DNA of 64,000 bases from Haemophilus parainfluenzae (GTDB taxonomy: Bacteria > Pseudomonadota > Gammaproteobacteria > Enterobacterales > Pasteurellaceae), in contig NZ_CP063110.1 of NCBI RefSeq assembly GCF_014931275.1, positions 248,001-312,000 on the forward strand. The letters run 5' to 3'. Positions 28,298 to 39,079 of the stretch are shown piece after piece; position 1 is the first letter of the stretch, and each line of letters opens with the position of its first letter. The notes beneath the pieces were generated by a model, which was given only the letters and a program-made list of their open reading frames with translations, searched no databases and was not told the origin of the DNA. The position numbers were made by a program, and so were the translations under genes.

Positions 28298-30070
28298 TTA
28301 CTTATCAAAAATAGCTTTCGTATATATTCGACTATAGTAATAACCACTTTCTGGTCTAAATCCCATATAAAGCTCATTCAAATAAATCGTAAAGCTTGGT
28401 CTATCAATTTTTAATAAATCTTGGCTAAGCGATTTAAGCTCAGCGTTAGAGATTTTTTTCATCGGGTCTAGCTGATGTTCTTTGAATACTTTATGAATAT
28501 GTTCATCCATATTCGTACAATATCTGTCATGATCTTCAATAAAGCAAACCTCTGGCTTCTCTTCGGGCTTATCCGCTTTTCCATCAGATTTCATATAAGT
28601 CTGAACCTCTGTACGATCAAATCCAGGCATCGGTACACGAATCCATTTTTTATACGGCGTGACATCAATTGACTCCCATAGAAATGCTACTTTTGTACCT
28701 TGGTCGCTAATTGCTTGGCCATCGATGCGGATCTCATCACGATAAATATCGACTTTCAAAAGTTCTTTCGATTTTTCACCATATTGCTTCTGAAATACCT
28801 CTCGTCTTTCTTGATAAGCATCTTCTACAGAAGAGTCTAGCTCTATACTGTAAAGCAAATAGTCTGATACACTGTCTAATTCTTTCCAATCCTTAAGCTC
28901 GCTTTTTGGCATATTTTCTAAACGTTCGACAAAATCTACATCATCACGAATTTTGCCTGAATCATCTGATAAATTAAGCTTTTTCAATAACTGTTCAAAA
29001 CGTGCAGTTTGGCTTTGGTAAGCAATTTCTTGTGGTTTCACCACCCAAGTCATGGCAAAAATTGCCAATATTACAACTGCAGAGATTAAACGATATTGAC
29101 GAATTTTCGGCACAGTTAGAATCGCATAAGCAATCGTAATCGCCGTAGCTAAGGCTACTAAATAAATTCGTGGTTCAGTCCAAGCATACGCACTAATACG
29201 GCGATCAATCGCCAGCCATAGCAACACGATTGACACAATAGCAAGATATGGATAGAACTTAAAGAAAGTTTCCCAGCGGGCTTTAGCACAAATAGAACGT
29301 AATGCATATACGCCTAAACCACCAAGCAGGTAAGGCAAGGTAATATTAGCCAGCATGCCTTTTGGTAATACGCCTTCAAAAATAATTTGAACAACATAAG
29401 CATAAAGCAACACAGTGAAAATCATCAATGCGGGTGCTAATACGAAATTAACTAAAATTTCAAAAATGCGATTTAACGTCATTTCCGATTTAGCTTGGCG
29501 CTGTTGGAATACTAAGAAAAACAGTGGCTGAGTAAAAATGCCTAAAGAAGTATAAAAATGACTGTAGAAACTATCAGAAAACTCGACATTAAAGAGCGTT
29601 GTAATCGTAAATAAAATAGCCGCTACTAATCCAAATACCAATAACCATACCGCCGTTGCTAAGCCAAGATGGAATAGATTGATAAAATTACGGTAGGTAA
29701 ACCCTTGATTATTTTTTTCAAATGGAAACCCTAATAACACCAGTAACGCAATAAAATTTGCGCCCCAGAATTTTGGGCTCGATAGATAAAACTCTGCGCT
29801 ATCATTAGTCATGCCAATGATAGCCAGCGCTACCAATGGCACAATCCATGAAAAACGATACCAAGAATAAGGGCGAGAGAGATAAACAAAGATAAACAGC
29901 ATTGGCTCAAATACCCAATAAGCCAAATGATCATTTCCTTGATGAGGCTCTAATTCCATAAACCAAATTCCAATTGCAAATGCACTAATTAGAAAAATTT
30001 CAATCGGATGTGCAGACACTGCATTTTTTATCTGCGCTTTAGTCTTTTCGAAAAATGTTGAAACAGACAT
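28298..30070 (-). CDS. DUF4153 family multi-pass membrane protein
   Basis: Inner-membrane protein of unknown role, 590 residues. Twelve or so hydrophobic helices fill about residues 25-355, with a soluble C-terminal part of about 230 residues that contains the pair ...VCFIEDHDRYC. Order and sequence style fit DUF4153. The ATG at 30070 has AAGGA at six bases; the ATG two codons earlier is too close to that site. It is divergent from eno, with 286 bases between the starts. Confidence 0.8.
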   Translation of the reverse strand: MSVSTFFEKTKAQIKNAVSAHPIEIFLISAFAIGIWFMELEPHQGNDHLAYWVFEPMLFIFVYLSRPYSWYRFSWIVPLVALAIIGMTNDSAEFYLSSPKFWGANFIALLVLLGFPFEKNNQGFTYRNFINLFHLGLATAVWLLVFGLVAAILFTITTLFNVEFSDSFYSHFYTSLGIFTQPLFFLVFQQRQAKSEMTLNRIFEILVNFVLAPALMIFTVLLYAYVVQIIFEGVLPKGMLANITLPYLLGGLGVYALRSICAKARWETFFKFYPYLAIVSIVLLWLAIDRRISAYAWTEPRIYLVALATAITIAYAILTVPKIRQYRLISAVVILAIFAMTWVVKPQEIAYQSQTARFEQLLKKLNLSDDSGKIRDDVDFVERLENMPKSELKDWKELDSVSDYLLYSIELDSSVEDAYQERREVFQKQYGEKSKELLKVDIYRDEIRIDGQAISDQGTKVAFLWESIDVTPYKKWIRVPMPGFDRTEVQTYMKSDGKADKPEEKPEVCFIEDHDRYCTNMDEHIHKVFKEHQLDPMKKISNAELKSLSQDLLKIDRPSFTIYLNELYMGFRPESGYYYSRIYTKAIFDK

Positions 30071-30218
30071 AATCATTCCTTTTTTTATTCTATAAAGCCT
30101 TAATTAACACTTAATAATTCATACTAAAACAGTATGGAATTTACTGACACTTTAACGAACTTTTGTGGATAAATCCACTAAAATTAAATAGATATTGGAT
30201 AAAAAGAGATAAAATCTC

Positions 30219-30260
30219 ACCGCACTTGAGTGAAAAATAAGATACAGATCAAAGTGCGGT
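30219..30260. repeat. Inverted USS pair between divergent DUF4153 gene and eno
   Basis: Exact USS cores face each other at 30219-30227 (ACCGCACTT) and 30252-30260 (AAGTGCGGT), 24 bases apart, followed by TTATTTTT on the plus strand. Lying between two divergent genes, it is not placed to end either transcript, unlike the other pairs here. Confidence 0.7.
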
Positions 30261-30341
30261 TATTTTTCCAAGACAAATTTCTAAATTTGCTTTATTATAT
30301 CCCCGTTTTAGGTTCGCCTAACTAATTTTAATTAACTTTAA

Positions 30342-31667
<1,326 letters not shown>

Positions 31668-31691
31668 TTCACGCTGAATTTACTGTAAAAT

Positions 31692-31728
31692 CTCACCGCA
31701 CTTTGCACAAAAGTGCGGTGTTTTTTTA
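31692..31728 (+). terminator. Inverted-USS terminator after eno
   Basis: CACCGCACTTT and AAAGTGCGGTG form a perfect stem followed by TTTTTTT, 25 bases after the eno stop. Both arms are exact USS cores. Confidence 0.92.
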
Positions 31729-31738
31729 GGGAGTTTTT

Positions 31739-32377
31739 ATGAATACTCAATCTAATTCATTACTTACTGAACCTTGGTTATCTTGGGCGATTGAAATTCA
31801 AAGTATTGCACAAAGTGGCTTGGCTTATTGTAAAAATATTTATGATATAGAACGCTATGAGCGTCTTCGAGATTTAGCAGCTGAAATGATTAGCCATAAA
31901 ATGGCAATACCAAAAGAAACGGTTAAAAATCTTTTTTGTAATGAGGATGGCTACCAAACTCCCAAAATAGATACTCGGGCAGCGATTTTTCAAGACGATA
32001 AAATTTTGTTAGTGCTAGAAAATGATGGACTTTGGTCATTGCCTGGGGGATGGGTTGATGTATTGGAGACACTTCATAGTAATACAGTAAAAGAGGTGTA
32101 TGAGGAAGCAGGGCTTGATGTGAAGCCAACTTTTATTATTGCAATCCACGACCAGCATAAGCATAACTATCCACCTTTGGCTCATCGTGTACAGAAGGCT
32201 TTTATTATGTGTGAAAGATTGTCAGGTGAATTTAAGAAGAACAGTGAAACGTTGGAGTCTGCTTATTTTTCCTTGGATAAACTTCCACCAATGAATGATG
32301 CAAAAAATACGAAAGCTCAAGTAGAGCTTTGTTTTCAAGCATATAATAGTTGCCATTGGATTACACAATTTGATTAG
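31739..32377 (+). CDS. NUDIX hydrolase with N-terminal accessory domain
   Basis: Hydrolyses a nucleoside diphosphate linked to some other group; the substrate is unknown. The 212 residues start with a helical domain (about 1-68) seen in a NUDIX subfamily of Firmicutes and Pasteurellaceae. The NUDIX box follows at about 101-125: GGWVDVLETLHS then KEVYEEAGLDV, where Lys replaces the usual Arg before the first Glu. An AGGGAG ribosome site lies seven bases before the ATG. First of a tight rightward series to ygiC. Confidence 0.9.
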   Translation: MNTQSNSLLTEPWLSWAIEIQSIAQSGLAYCKNIYDIERYERLRDLAAEMISHKMAIPKETVKNLFCNEDGYQTPKIDTRAAIFQDDKILLVLENDGLWSLPGGWVDVLETLHSNTVKEVYEEAGLDVKPTFIIAIHDQHKHNYPPLAHRVQKAFIMCERLSGEFKKNSETLESAYFSLDKLPPMNDAKNTKAQVELCFQAYNSCHWITQFD

Positions 32378-32385
32378 GAAAGATT

Positions 32386-32805
32386 ATGTTACATTTAACT
32401 TTAGAGGATGAACTCTTTTTAGGAACGCCAAAGCAAGTAGGAACACATTCTACGGTATTTGAGCATTTTGCTGTAATGTTTGAAGATGACGGTGAAACAG
32501 GTTATTTTTATGCGCTTGATATGCGTCAAAATGCTCAACCGATAGTTGATATGTTGCACGTGTATAACGTTGATTCAACCTCTAATCATCATGAGGCTCG
32601 CAAACTTGAAATTTGTTGGGATGAGAGTGGTTATTTAGCCTTATTGCTCATTAACGGCTATCCGCATGCCGTATTTGATTTTGCTCATTTGATCGGCTAT
32701 AACACTAACAAACATCCTCAGCCTGACTTAATGAGCATGTGGACACACGAAGAAATCACCAATGAACGTGCGACCGCATGGCTTGGTGTGAATACCATTA
32801 AATAG
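32386..32805 (+). CDS. Small conserved protein, DUF2251-like
   Basis: Cytoplasmic protein of 139 residues with no signal or membrane helix and no known function. It looks like the DUF2251 family from its pattern of acidic, aromatic motifs (FEDDGETGYFYALD, LEICWDESGYLALLLING, YPHAVFDF), but I am only moderately sure of that name. Begins eight bases after the NUDIX stop with an AGGAAAG ribosome site and is followed eight bases later by yigB, so it belongs to the same operon. Confidence 0.7.
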   Translation: MLHLTLEDELFLGTPKQVGTHSTVFEHFAVMFEDDGETGYFYALDMRQNAQPIVDMLHVYNVDSTSNHHEARKLEICWDESGYLALLLINGYPHAVFDFAHLIGYNTNKHPQPDLMSMWTHEEITNERATAWLGVNTIK

Positions 32806-32813
32806 GATTAACT

Positions 32814-33521
32814 ATGCGATTTTACCGCGGTCTTCAGCCTTTCAAGATCATGAGTTTTGATCTTGATGACACCCTTTACGATAACAGTCATGTCATTCGT
32901 TTAGCCGAAGAACGCTTTCTTCAATGTGTACAAGAATACGCACAACTGAGCGAGCTTACCTCAGAATATTGGCGAGAATGGAAATGGCAACTGGCGGAGA
33001 AAGATCCCTTGATTGCTGAAGATGTGATTGCCTGGCGTGTCGAAACGTTACGCAACTTACTGACGCATCATGGTAAAAGTGCGGTTGAAATTGACCGCAC
33101 TTTGGCCCTTGCCATGGAAGAATTTATTGAATGGCGACATAAAATTGATGTACCCGCAGAAAGTATTGAAGTGCTGAATCAACTGAAAGATCGCTACCCG
33201 CTTAGCGTGATTACCAATGGTAATGTGATTGCAACACGCATTGGGTTTGAACACTTTCAGCTGAGTTTACGTGGTGGAGAGCAAGGCAGAGCGAAACCTC
33301 ATCAAGATTTATTCCACCAAACCGCCGATCATTTTGGCGTAAAACCGAATGAAATTTTACATATTGGTGATAACTTAACCACGGATGTTCAAGGCGCCAT
33401 TCAAGCTGGCTGCCAAGCTGTATGGATTAATTTATCGGGCAAAGATCTCAATTCATTTACTGAAGCAAGTGTTTTGCCTACATTAGAAATCAATCATTTA
33501 ACTGAATTATTAACACTTTAA
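32814..33521 (+). CDS. yigB: HAD-family phosphatase YigB
   Basis: Haloacid-dehalogenase hydrolase of 235 residues; the E. coli relative dephosphorylates a riboflavin intermediate (5-amino-6-ribitylamino-uracil phosphate) and FMN. HAD motif I is MSFDLDDTLYDN (near residue 15), motif II is SVITNGN, and motif III/IV are GRAKPHQDLF and HIGDNLTTDVQGA. An inverted pair of USS cores lies inside the coding sequence at 33077-33101. AGGA lies eight bases before the ATG. It may equally be a generic sugar-phosphate phosphatase. Confidence 0.88.
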   Translation: MRFYRGLQPFKIMSFDLDDTLYDNSHVIRLAEERFLQCVQEYAQLSELTSEYWREWKWQLAEKDPLIAEDVIAWRVETLRNLLTHHGKSAVEIDRTLALAMEEFIEWRHKIDVPAESIEVLNQLKDRYPLSVITNGNVIATRIGFEHFQLSLRGGEQGRAKPHQDLFHQTADHFGVKPNEILHIGDNLTTDVQGAIQAGCQAVWINLSGKDLNSFTEASVLPTLEINHLTELLTL

Positions 33522-33525
33522 CCCT

Positions 33526-34155
33526 ATGATGAAAAAGAAAAATCAAGTTCTCGTCAGTCTTTCTATTGTGGCTTTATTGGGCGGCTGCTCAGAAGAGCAA
33601 GTTCAACGTGATGTTTATAACAGCCTTGAGGATTGTTTAGCCGATTGGCAAAAAATTGAATTATGCGAAGCTGACCAATCTAATGAAAATAATAGCGGCA
33701 CAACTGCACATGCTGGATCTGGCTCCTCTCTCTCGGGCAATTTAAATACACGTCCAAGCAATAATAGCGAATGGTCAGAAGACAATCAGACCGTCAAACA
33801 AACCTTAAATCCTGATGGTGCAACTCACTCTGGCAACTCAAGCGGTTCTGAGGGAACAAGCCACACGAGCTCTGCAACAGGAGAAGGACACGGCAGTATG
33901 GGCAGTGCGATTGCAGGCGCCGCAATGGGTTACATGATCGCGCGTACGATGGGCTCATTTTTAGGGCCTAGCTATAATCCAAGTAACCGTGCCGTTTCAA
34001 CACCAACGGGCCAAGTTATCCAACCACAAACTAATCGTTCTGTCGGTAAACCTGTATTAGTGAAAGGTAATGCAGGCAGCACTTACAGTAAACCGGTTTC
34101 ACGCGGTGGCTTTAAAAGCTCTAGCTCAAGCAGTAACCGTAGCTCAGGCGGTTAA
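33526..34155 (+). CDS. ygiB: YgiB-like (DUF1190) lipoprotein
   Basis: Predicted lipoprotein of 209 residues. The N-terminal MKKKNQVLVSLSIVALLGGC gives a lipobox LGGC. The mature protein has a short Cys-containing head (SLEDCLADWQKIELCE), then a long Ser/Gly/Asn-rich disordered part and the DUF1190-type tail with PVSRGGFKSS. A short hydrophobic segment (about 125-145, IAGAAMGYMIARTMGSFLG) is also typical. The next gene is ygiC three bases on, the usual ygiB-ygiC pairing. Two ATG codons in tandem could serve as start. Confidence 0.85.
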   Translation: MMKKKNQVLVSLSIVALLGGCSEEQVQRDVYNSLEDCLADWQKIELCEADQSNENNSGTTAHAGSGSSLSGNLNTRPSNNSEWSEDNQTVKQTLNPDGATHSGNSSGSEGTSHTSSATGEGHGSMGSAIAGAAMGYMIARTMGSFLGPSYNPSNRAVSTPTGQVIQPQTNRSVGKPVLVKGNAGSTYSKPVSRGGFKSSSSSSNRSSGG

Positions 34156-34157
34156 AT

Positions 34158-35339
34158 ATGAAACGAATCACAGGCTTTCCTACTCGCCCCAATATGGTGC
34201 AACAATTATTAGATGTGGGCTTTGATTACTATAATCTGCCTTCCTCTGATGGCTCCCATTATTGGTCGGATAATGTGGCTTATGAATTTACCTTAGCTGA
34301 AATCGATCGCATTGAAGATGCCACCAACGAATTGCATGCAATGTGTATGGATTTTGTTGCCGATGAAGTGAAACAAGGTGATTATGCCCATTATCGCTTC
34401 ACCGATTTACAGAAAAATCTGATTGAACAAACATGGGCTAAAAACGTACCGCACTTATATGGTCGTTTTGATTTTGGTTATGACGGCGAAAACCTCAAAA
34501 TGTTTGAATACAATGCCGACACGCCAACTTCCCTGCTTGAAGCTGCCGTGGTGCAATGGCAATGGTTAGAGCAAATTGAAGGCTTAGCGCATCGTGACCA
34601 ATTCAATTGGATTCACGAAGAATTGCTCAATCGCTTTCAGTTTATTCAACAGCAAACAGGGTTAAAAAATTTCCATTTTAGTGCCATGCAAGAAGCGGGC
34701 CGTGAAGATTGGGGCAATATCGATTACTTGGCGGATGTGGCTTACAACGCAGGTTGGCATATTCATCAGCTTGCTATTGAAGATGTGGGTTACGATAAAG
34801 ACAGTCAGCAATTCCTCGATCTGAATAATCAACCTATTGATTGTTTATTTAAGCTCTATCCGCTTGAATGGATGACTACGACAGAATATGCACCACACAT
34901 GCTTAATTCATCCACCACTTTTATTGAGCCTGCGTGGAAATTACTATTAAGCAATAAAGTGCTGTTAGCGAAATTGTGGCAAAAACATCCAAATCATCCA
35001 TTATTACTACCTGCTTACTTTAGCAAGCATGATATTACCGATCGTCAATCAATATGGGTGAAAAAACCGACGTTAGGTCGTGAGGGTGCCAATGTTTCTT
35101 ACTATGAAAAACGTAATGGTCTAGAATTTGCCGCCAAAGGCAGTGAACATTCTGCCTTTTACGATCAGGCAGGCTACATCTATCAACAAAAATTTGAACT
35201 GCCAAATTTTGATGGTATGTATCCAATGATTGGTTCTTGGGTGGTGGGTGATGTGGCATGCGGTATCGGATTAAGAGAAGATTTTACCCCAGTTACCGGC
35301 AATGATAGCCACTTCATTCCACATTACTTTGTGGAATAA
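34158..35339 (+). CDS. ygiC: YgiC, glutathionylspermidine-synthase-like ATP-grasp protein
   Basis: Predicted ATP-grasp amide ligase of the YgiC/glutathionylspermidine synthase N family, 393 residues. Typical segments are RFDFGYDGENLKMFEYNADTP, the ATP-grasp VKKPTLGREGANVSYYE, and the C-terminal GSWVVGDVACGIGLRED. Real substrates of YgiC are not established; it lacks the amidase half of the bifunctional enzyme. Starts three bases after the ygiB stop, so they are one unit. Confidence 0.9.
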   Translation: MKRITGFPTRPNMVQQLLDVGFDYYNLPSSDGSHYWSDNVAYEFTLAEIDRIEDATNELHAMCMDFVADEVKQGDYAHYRFTDLQKNLIEQTWAKNVPHLYGRFDFGYDGENLKMFEYNADTPTSLLEAAVVQWQWLEQIEGLAHRDQFNWIHEELLNRFQFIQQQTGLKNFHFSAMQEAGREDWGNIDYLADVAYNAGWHIHQLAIEDVGYDKDSQQFLDLNNQPIDCLFKLYPLEWMTTTEYAPHMLNSSTTFIEPAWKLLLSNKVLLAKLWQKHPNHPLLLPAYFSKHDITDRQSIWVKKPTLGREGANVSYYEKRNGLEFAAKGSEHSAFYDQAGYIYQQKFELPNFDGMYPMIGSWVVGDVACGIGLREDFTPVTGNDSHFIPHYFVE

Positions 35340-35387
35340 AAACAACGCAAAAACTGACCGCACTTAACAGATAATAAGGAGATAAAT

Positions 35388-36533
35388 ATGTATCCATTTA
35401 GTTTTCAAAACCCTACTCGCATTGAATTTGGTCTCGATAAAGAAAAAGAGATGGGTAAATATATGCACGAATACGGTGCAAAAAAGGCCTTAATTATCTA
35501 TGGCAGTGAGCGAATCAAACATTCCGGCTTATTTGAAGATGTGGCTAAAAGTTTACGTGAGCATGGCATTGAATACGTTGAATGTGGCGGGGTAAAAAGT
35601 AACCCGACAATCAACAAAGTCCGTGAAGCCGTTGCAATGGCAAAAGCCTTTGGTGCAGATAGCGTGTTGAGTATCGGTGGTGGCTCTTGCCTTGATAGTG
35701 CGAAAGCGATCGCGGCTGGTGCGTGCTATGAGGGTGATACTTGGGACTTTTTTAAAGGTACACCGGTGCAAAAAGCGTTGATGATTTTTGATGTAATAAC
35801 CCTTGCGGCAACAGGCAGTGAAATGAACTGGGGAGCCGTCATTACCAATGAAGAAACACAGCAAAAATATTCAATTCACAGCAATCATTTATTCCCAAAA
35901 GTATCTGTCATTAACCCGAAATTGCAAGCAACCGTCAGTCGTGATTATTTAGTGTATTCTGCCGCAGATATTATTGCTCATTCTATTGAAGCCTATTTCA
36001 CAGCTGAATATCGTCCTGAAATTATTGATTTCTTAGTAGAAAGCAATATTAAAACTGTTATTCGTACGACTGAAATCTTGCTCAATGATCCACAAGATCT
36101 CAATGCTCGTGGTGAATTTGCCTGGGCGGCTACACTTGCGTTGAACGGTTTAACACATTTAGGTATCTCACCTTACGGTTTCCCAAATCATATGATTGAA
36201 CATTCCATGAGTGCGATTTCAGATGTGCCACATGGTGCAGGGCTCTCTGTGATTATGCCTGCGTGGATGCAATGGTATCAATCTCAAAGACCTGCTCAAT
36301 TCAAACGCTTTGCTAAAGAAATATTTGGCTTAGATAAGGCTGAAGATGGTATTCAAGCCTTAAAAGCTTGGTTTGATAAAATCGGCACACCAACTCGTCT
36401 TGAACAACTTGGCATTGATGATAAAACCTTAGCTGAAATTGTCGATAATGCAGCTCAAACTGCTATCAAGGCGAAAGTGGAAAAAACTTACACTAAGGAA
36501 GCTATTAAAGCAATTTTCGCTTTAGCGAAGTAA
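35388..36533 (+). CDS. Iron-containing alcohol dehydrogenase (YqhD/butanol dehydrogenase type)
   Basis: NAD(P)H-dependent alcohol/aldehyde oxidoreductase of 381 residues. The N-terminal half binds the cofactor (SIGGGSCLDSAKAIAAG near 95-111); the C-terminal half holds the metal ligands, an Asp and His in ADIIAHSIE and His in HMIEHSMSAI and DVPHGAGLSV. The pattern fits the YqhD/BdhA branch, which reduces aldehydes. The ATG has AAGGAG at seven bases. An exact USS precedes it (35358). Confidence 0.92.
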   Translation: MYPFSFQNPTRIEFGLDKEKEMGKYMHEYGAKKALIIYGSERIKHSGLFEDVAKSLREHGIEYVECGGVKSNPTINKVREAVAMAKAFGADSVLSIGGGSCLDSAKAIAAGACYEGDTWDFFKGTPVQKALMIFDVITLAATGSEMNWGAVITNEETQQKYSIHSNHLFPKVSVINPKLQATVSRDYLVYSAADIIAHSIEAYFTAEYRPEIIDFLVESNIKTVIRTTEILLNDPQDLNARGEFAWAATLALNGLTHLGISPYGFPNHMIEHSMSAISDVPHGAGLSVIMPAWMQWYQSQRPAQFKRFAKEIFGLDKAEDGIQALKAWFDKIGTPTRLEQLGIDDKTLAEIVDNAAQTAIKAKVEKTYTKEAIKAIFALAK

Positions 36534-36545
36534 TCTCTCATAAGA

Positions 36546-36592
36546 AAGAGCGGTCAAATTCAAAATATAATGAAATTTGAGCGCTCTTTTTA
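36546..36592 (+). terminator. Terminator after the alcohol dehydrogenase gene
   Basis: AAGAGCGGTCAAATT pairs imperfectly with AATTTGAGCGCTCTT over a loop, followed by TTTTTATATT. The left arm carries the USS variant AAGAGCGGT. Confidence 0.6.
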
Positions 36593-36628
36593 TATTCTCA
36601 ACATTTCACTTATTGAAAAGCATGTAAA

Positions 36629-36666
36629 AAATAACCGCACTTTAGTTACCCAAAGTGCGGTTAATT
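36629..36666. terminator. Inverted-USS terminator after rplA
   Basis: TAACCGCACTTT and AAAGTGCGGTTA form a perfect stem over an eight-base loop, with a T run on the minus strand, 23 bases after the rplA stop. Confidence 0.88.
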
Positions 36667-36688
36667 TGAATTAAGTTTTAACGCTTAA

Positions 36689-37378
36689 TTATAGTGAAGC
36701 TTGATCAACAGCCACACCAGCACCCATAGTTGTAGAGATGCTTACTTTCTTGATAAAGATACCTTTTGCAGTAGTTGGTTTTGCTTTGTTTAAAGCAGCC
36801 AATAATGCTTGAAGGTTTTCTTTTAATTGAACTTCAGAGAAGTTTGCTTTACCAATTGTTGTGTGGATGATACCGTTTTTATCGTTACGATAACGGATCT
36901 GACCAGATTTAGCATTTTTAACTGCTTCAGCAACGTTTGGTGTTACGGTACCAACTTTAGGGTTTGGCATTAAACCACGTGGACCTAATACTTGACCTAA
37001 TTGACCAACAACACGCATTGCATCAGGAGAAGCGATAACAACGTCGAAGTTCATTTCGCCTTTTTTGATTTGCTCTGCTAAATCTTCCATACCGACTAAA
37101 TCAGCGCCAGCTTCTTTAGCTGCATCTGCGTTAGCACCTTGGGTGAACACAGCTACGCGTACTTCACGACCAGTACCGTGTGGTAATACAGTTGCACCAC
37201 GAACGTTTTGGTCTGATTTACGAGGATCGATACCTAAGTTTACTGCAACGTCAACACTTTCAACGAATTTAGCTGTTGCGAATTGTTTTAATAACGCGAT
37301 TGCTTCGTTGATTTCATATGCTTTAGTAGAATCTACGCCAGCTTTGATTGCTTTCATTTTTTTAGTCAATTTAGCCAT
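36689..37378 (-). CDS. rplA: 50S ribosomal protein L1
   Basis: Forms the L1 stalk beside the ribosomal E site and, in many bacteria, represses its own operon by binding the rplK leader. The 229 residues are full length, with the family signature [20 protein letters not shown] in the middle. It follows rplK by four bases on the same strand. A terminator then separates it from any downstream rplJ-rplL, which are not in this window. Confidence 0.98.
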   Translation of the reverse strand: MAKLTKKMKAIKAGVDSTKAYEINEAIALLKQFATAKFVESVDVAVNLGIDPRKSDQNVRGATVLPHGTGREVRVAVFTQGANADAAKEAGADLVGMEDLAEQIKKGEMNFDVVIASPDAMRVVGQLGQVLGPRGLMPNPKVGTVTPNVAEAVKNAKSGQIRYRNDKNGIIHTTIGKANFSEVQLKENLQALLAALNKAKPTTAKGIFIKKVSISTTMGAGVAVDQASL

Positions 37379-37382
37379 CGTA

Positions 37383-37811
37383 TTATTCCTCCACCACTAA
37401 GCCCATTGAGCGAGCAGTACCAGCAATTGATTTCATTTTAGTTTCGATAGTCGCGCCAGTCATATCTGCTGCTTTAGTTTCAGCGATTTGACGAACTTGA
37501 TCTAAAGTTACTTTACCCACTTTATCTTTGTTCGGTTTACCAGAACCAGATTTGATACCTGCAGCTTTTTTCAATAATACTGCTGCTGGTGGAGTTTTAG
37601 TAATGAAAGTGAATGAACGGTCTGCATATACAGTGATAACAACTGGAATTGGTAAACCTTTTTCAATGCTCTCAGTACGAGCGTTGAATGCTTTACAGAA
37701 TTCCATGATGTTCACACCTTGTTGACCTAATGCAGGACCAACTGGTGGTGATGGGTTTGCCATACCAGCTGCAACTTGCAACTTAACGTATGCTTGGACT
37801 TTTTTTGCCAT
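37383..37811 (-). CDS. rplK: 50S ribosomal protein L11
   Basis: Part of the GTPase-associated centre; needed for RelA activation by stalled ribosomes (relA is also in this window). The 142 residues include the Pro-rich hinge [20 protein letters not shown] and the C-terminal rRNA-binding domain. Ribosome site AGAGGAAA precedes the ATG. The leader of about 170 bases holds a hairpin resembling the L1-binding site. Confidence 0.98.
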   Translation of the reverse strand: MAKKVQAYVKLQVAAGMANPSPPVGPALGQQGVNIMEFCKAFNARTESIEKGLPIPVVITVYADRSFTFITKTPPAAVLLKKAAGIKSGSGKPNKDKVGKVTLDQVRQIAETKAADMTGATIETKMKSIAGTARSMGLVVEE

Positions 37812-37830
37812 TTTTTAGTTTCCTCTAAAT

Positions 37831-37859
37831 GGGTGATAACGCCGAAATCGGCTCCCCTG
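37831..37859 (-). promoter_or_regulatory. Probable L1-binding translational operator in the rplK leader
   Basis: On the transcript, GGGGAGCCGA is followed by a short loop and TCGGCGTTATCACCC: an inner stem GCCGA/TCGGC (37841-37852) inside an outer GGG/CCC pairing with an asymmetric internal loop. This has the shape of the L1 site that mimics its 23S rRNA target, and it lies just before the rplK ribosome site. Assigned by resemblance only. Confidence 0.5.
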
Positions 37860-37921
37860 TTAATGAAAGGCTGTATTTTAATTAATCAGCCTCGAAATTT
37901 CAAGCAGAAAAACTACTCGAA

Positions 37922-37955
37922 AAACAACCGCACTTTATTGTTTAAGTGCGGTCAT
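37922..37955. terminator. Inverted-USS terminator after nusG
   Basis: AACCGCACTTTA and TAAGTGCGGTCA pair over a short loop between nusG and rplK, with T on the minus-strand side. It implies that rplK-rplA have their own promoter, as in E. coli. Confidence 0.75.
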
Positions 37956-37982
37956 TAAATTTCTTATTTTGGAAAAGGGAAA

Positions 37983-38540
37983 TTAACGTGTTTTTTCCAC
38001 TTGACCAAATTCAAGCTCAACTGGTGTTGCACGACCGAAGATAGATACAGACACTTTTAAGCGGCCTTTTTCGTAATCCACTTCTTCAACCGTACCATTA
38101 AAGTCAGCAAATGGACCTTCTGTCACACGCACTTCTTCACCTGGTTGATATTCTTTACGATGACGTGGTTTTTCAGCACTTTGCTCTAAACGATTTAAAA
38201 TTAAATCTGCTTCACGTTTAGAAATTGGTGCTGGCTTATCTGGTGTACCACCGATAAAGCCCATTACACGTGGTACGCTTTTCACTAAGTGCCATGTGTC
38301 ATCATTCATTGCCATTTCAACTAATACATAGCCAGGGAAGAATTTACGTTCGCTTTTACGACGTTTACCTGCTACGTTTTCAACGACTTCTTCAGTCGGC
38401 ACTAACACTTCACCAAACTGATCTTCCATTTGTTGTTGTTTGATATATTCACGCAATGTGATTGCAACACGACTCTCAAAGCCTGAGAATGCTTGCAATA
38501 CATACCAACGTTTTTTGGATACGTTTTCAGTTTCGCTCAT
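37983..38540 (-). CDS. nusG: Transcription termination/antitermination factor NusG
   Basis: Binds RNA polymerase and couples it to Rho or the leading ribosome. The 185 residues have the NGN domain ([17 protein letters not shown] at the start, [17 protein letters not shown]) and a C-terminal KOW domain ([20 protein letters not shown]). Starts one base after the secE stop, the standard secE-nusG pair. Confidence 0.97.
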   Translation of the reverse strand: MSETENVSKKRWYVLQAFSGFESRVAITLREYIKQQQMEDQFGEVLVPTEEVVENVAGKRRKSERKFFPGYVLVEMAMNDDTWHLVKSVPRVMGFIGGTPDKPAPISKREADLILNRLEQSAEKPRHRKEYQPGEEVRVTEGPFADFNGTVEEVDYEKGRLKVSVSIFGRATPVELEFGQVEKTR

Positions 38541-38541
38541 T

Positions 38542-38958
38542 TTAGAATCTCAAATCAGTTAAGAAGTTAATCAATGCAATGATAATTGAATCAATTGCCC
38601 AGAAGAATAAAGAGGTAAGCACGGTTACCCCAATAACGATTAAAGTGGTTTGACGTGTTTCTGCACGAGTTGGCCATACCACTTTACGACCTTCAACTTT
38701 TGCTTCGCTAAAGAATGTACGAGCTTTTGTACCTTGGTTGGTAATTGCAGCTAAACCAAAAGCAATTAATAAAGCGACAACTACGCCAATTACACGCACA
38801 GGTAAAGAGAAGGCGTCTTTAAAATAAACGTTACCAATCGCTGCAGCAGTAAAAAATGCCACAGAAAGAATCCAAAGAAGTGTGTTTAAGCCTTTTGATT
38901 TTCCTTCTACGACTTGTTCTTGGTCGTGTTTCTTTTTCTCAACAATTTCAGTTGCCAT
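38542..38958 (-). CDS. secE: Preprotein translocase subunit SecE
   Basis: Essential small subunit of the SecYEG channel in the inner membrane. The 138 residues contain three hydrophobic segments (about 24-44, 49-70 and 105-132); the last, with the preceding amphipathic [17 protein letters not shown], is the conserved core. The three-helix form is that of gamma-proteobacteria. Followed at once by nusG. Confidence 0.96.
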   Translation of the reverse strand: MATEIVEKKKHDQEQVVEGKSKGLNTLLWILSVAFFTAAAIGNVYFKDAFSLPVRVIGVVVALLIAFGLAAITNQGTKARTFFSEAKVEGRKVVWPTRAETRQTTLIVIGVTVLTSLFFWAIDSIIIALINFLTDLRF

Positions 38959-39079
38959 AAGTGAATCCGTATAAAATAAGGGATAAATAATTTCTAGATT
39001 AATTTCAGAACGTGCGATTGTAGCATTTTCTTTCGGGATTGCCTATGAAAAATGTTAGAAAAAACAACCGCACTTTCTA

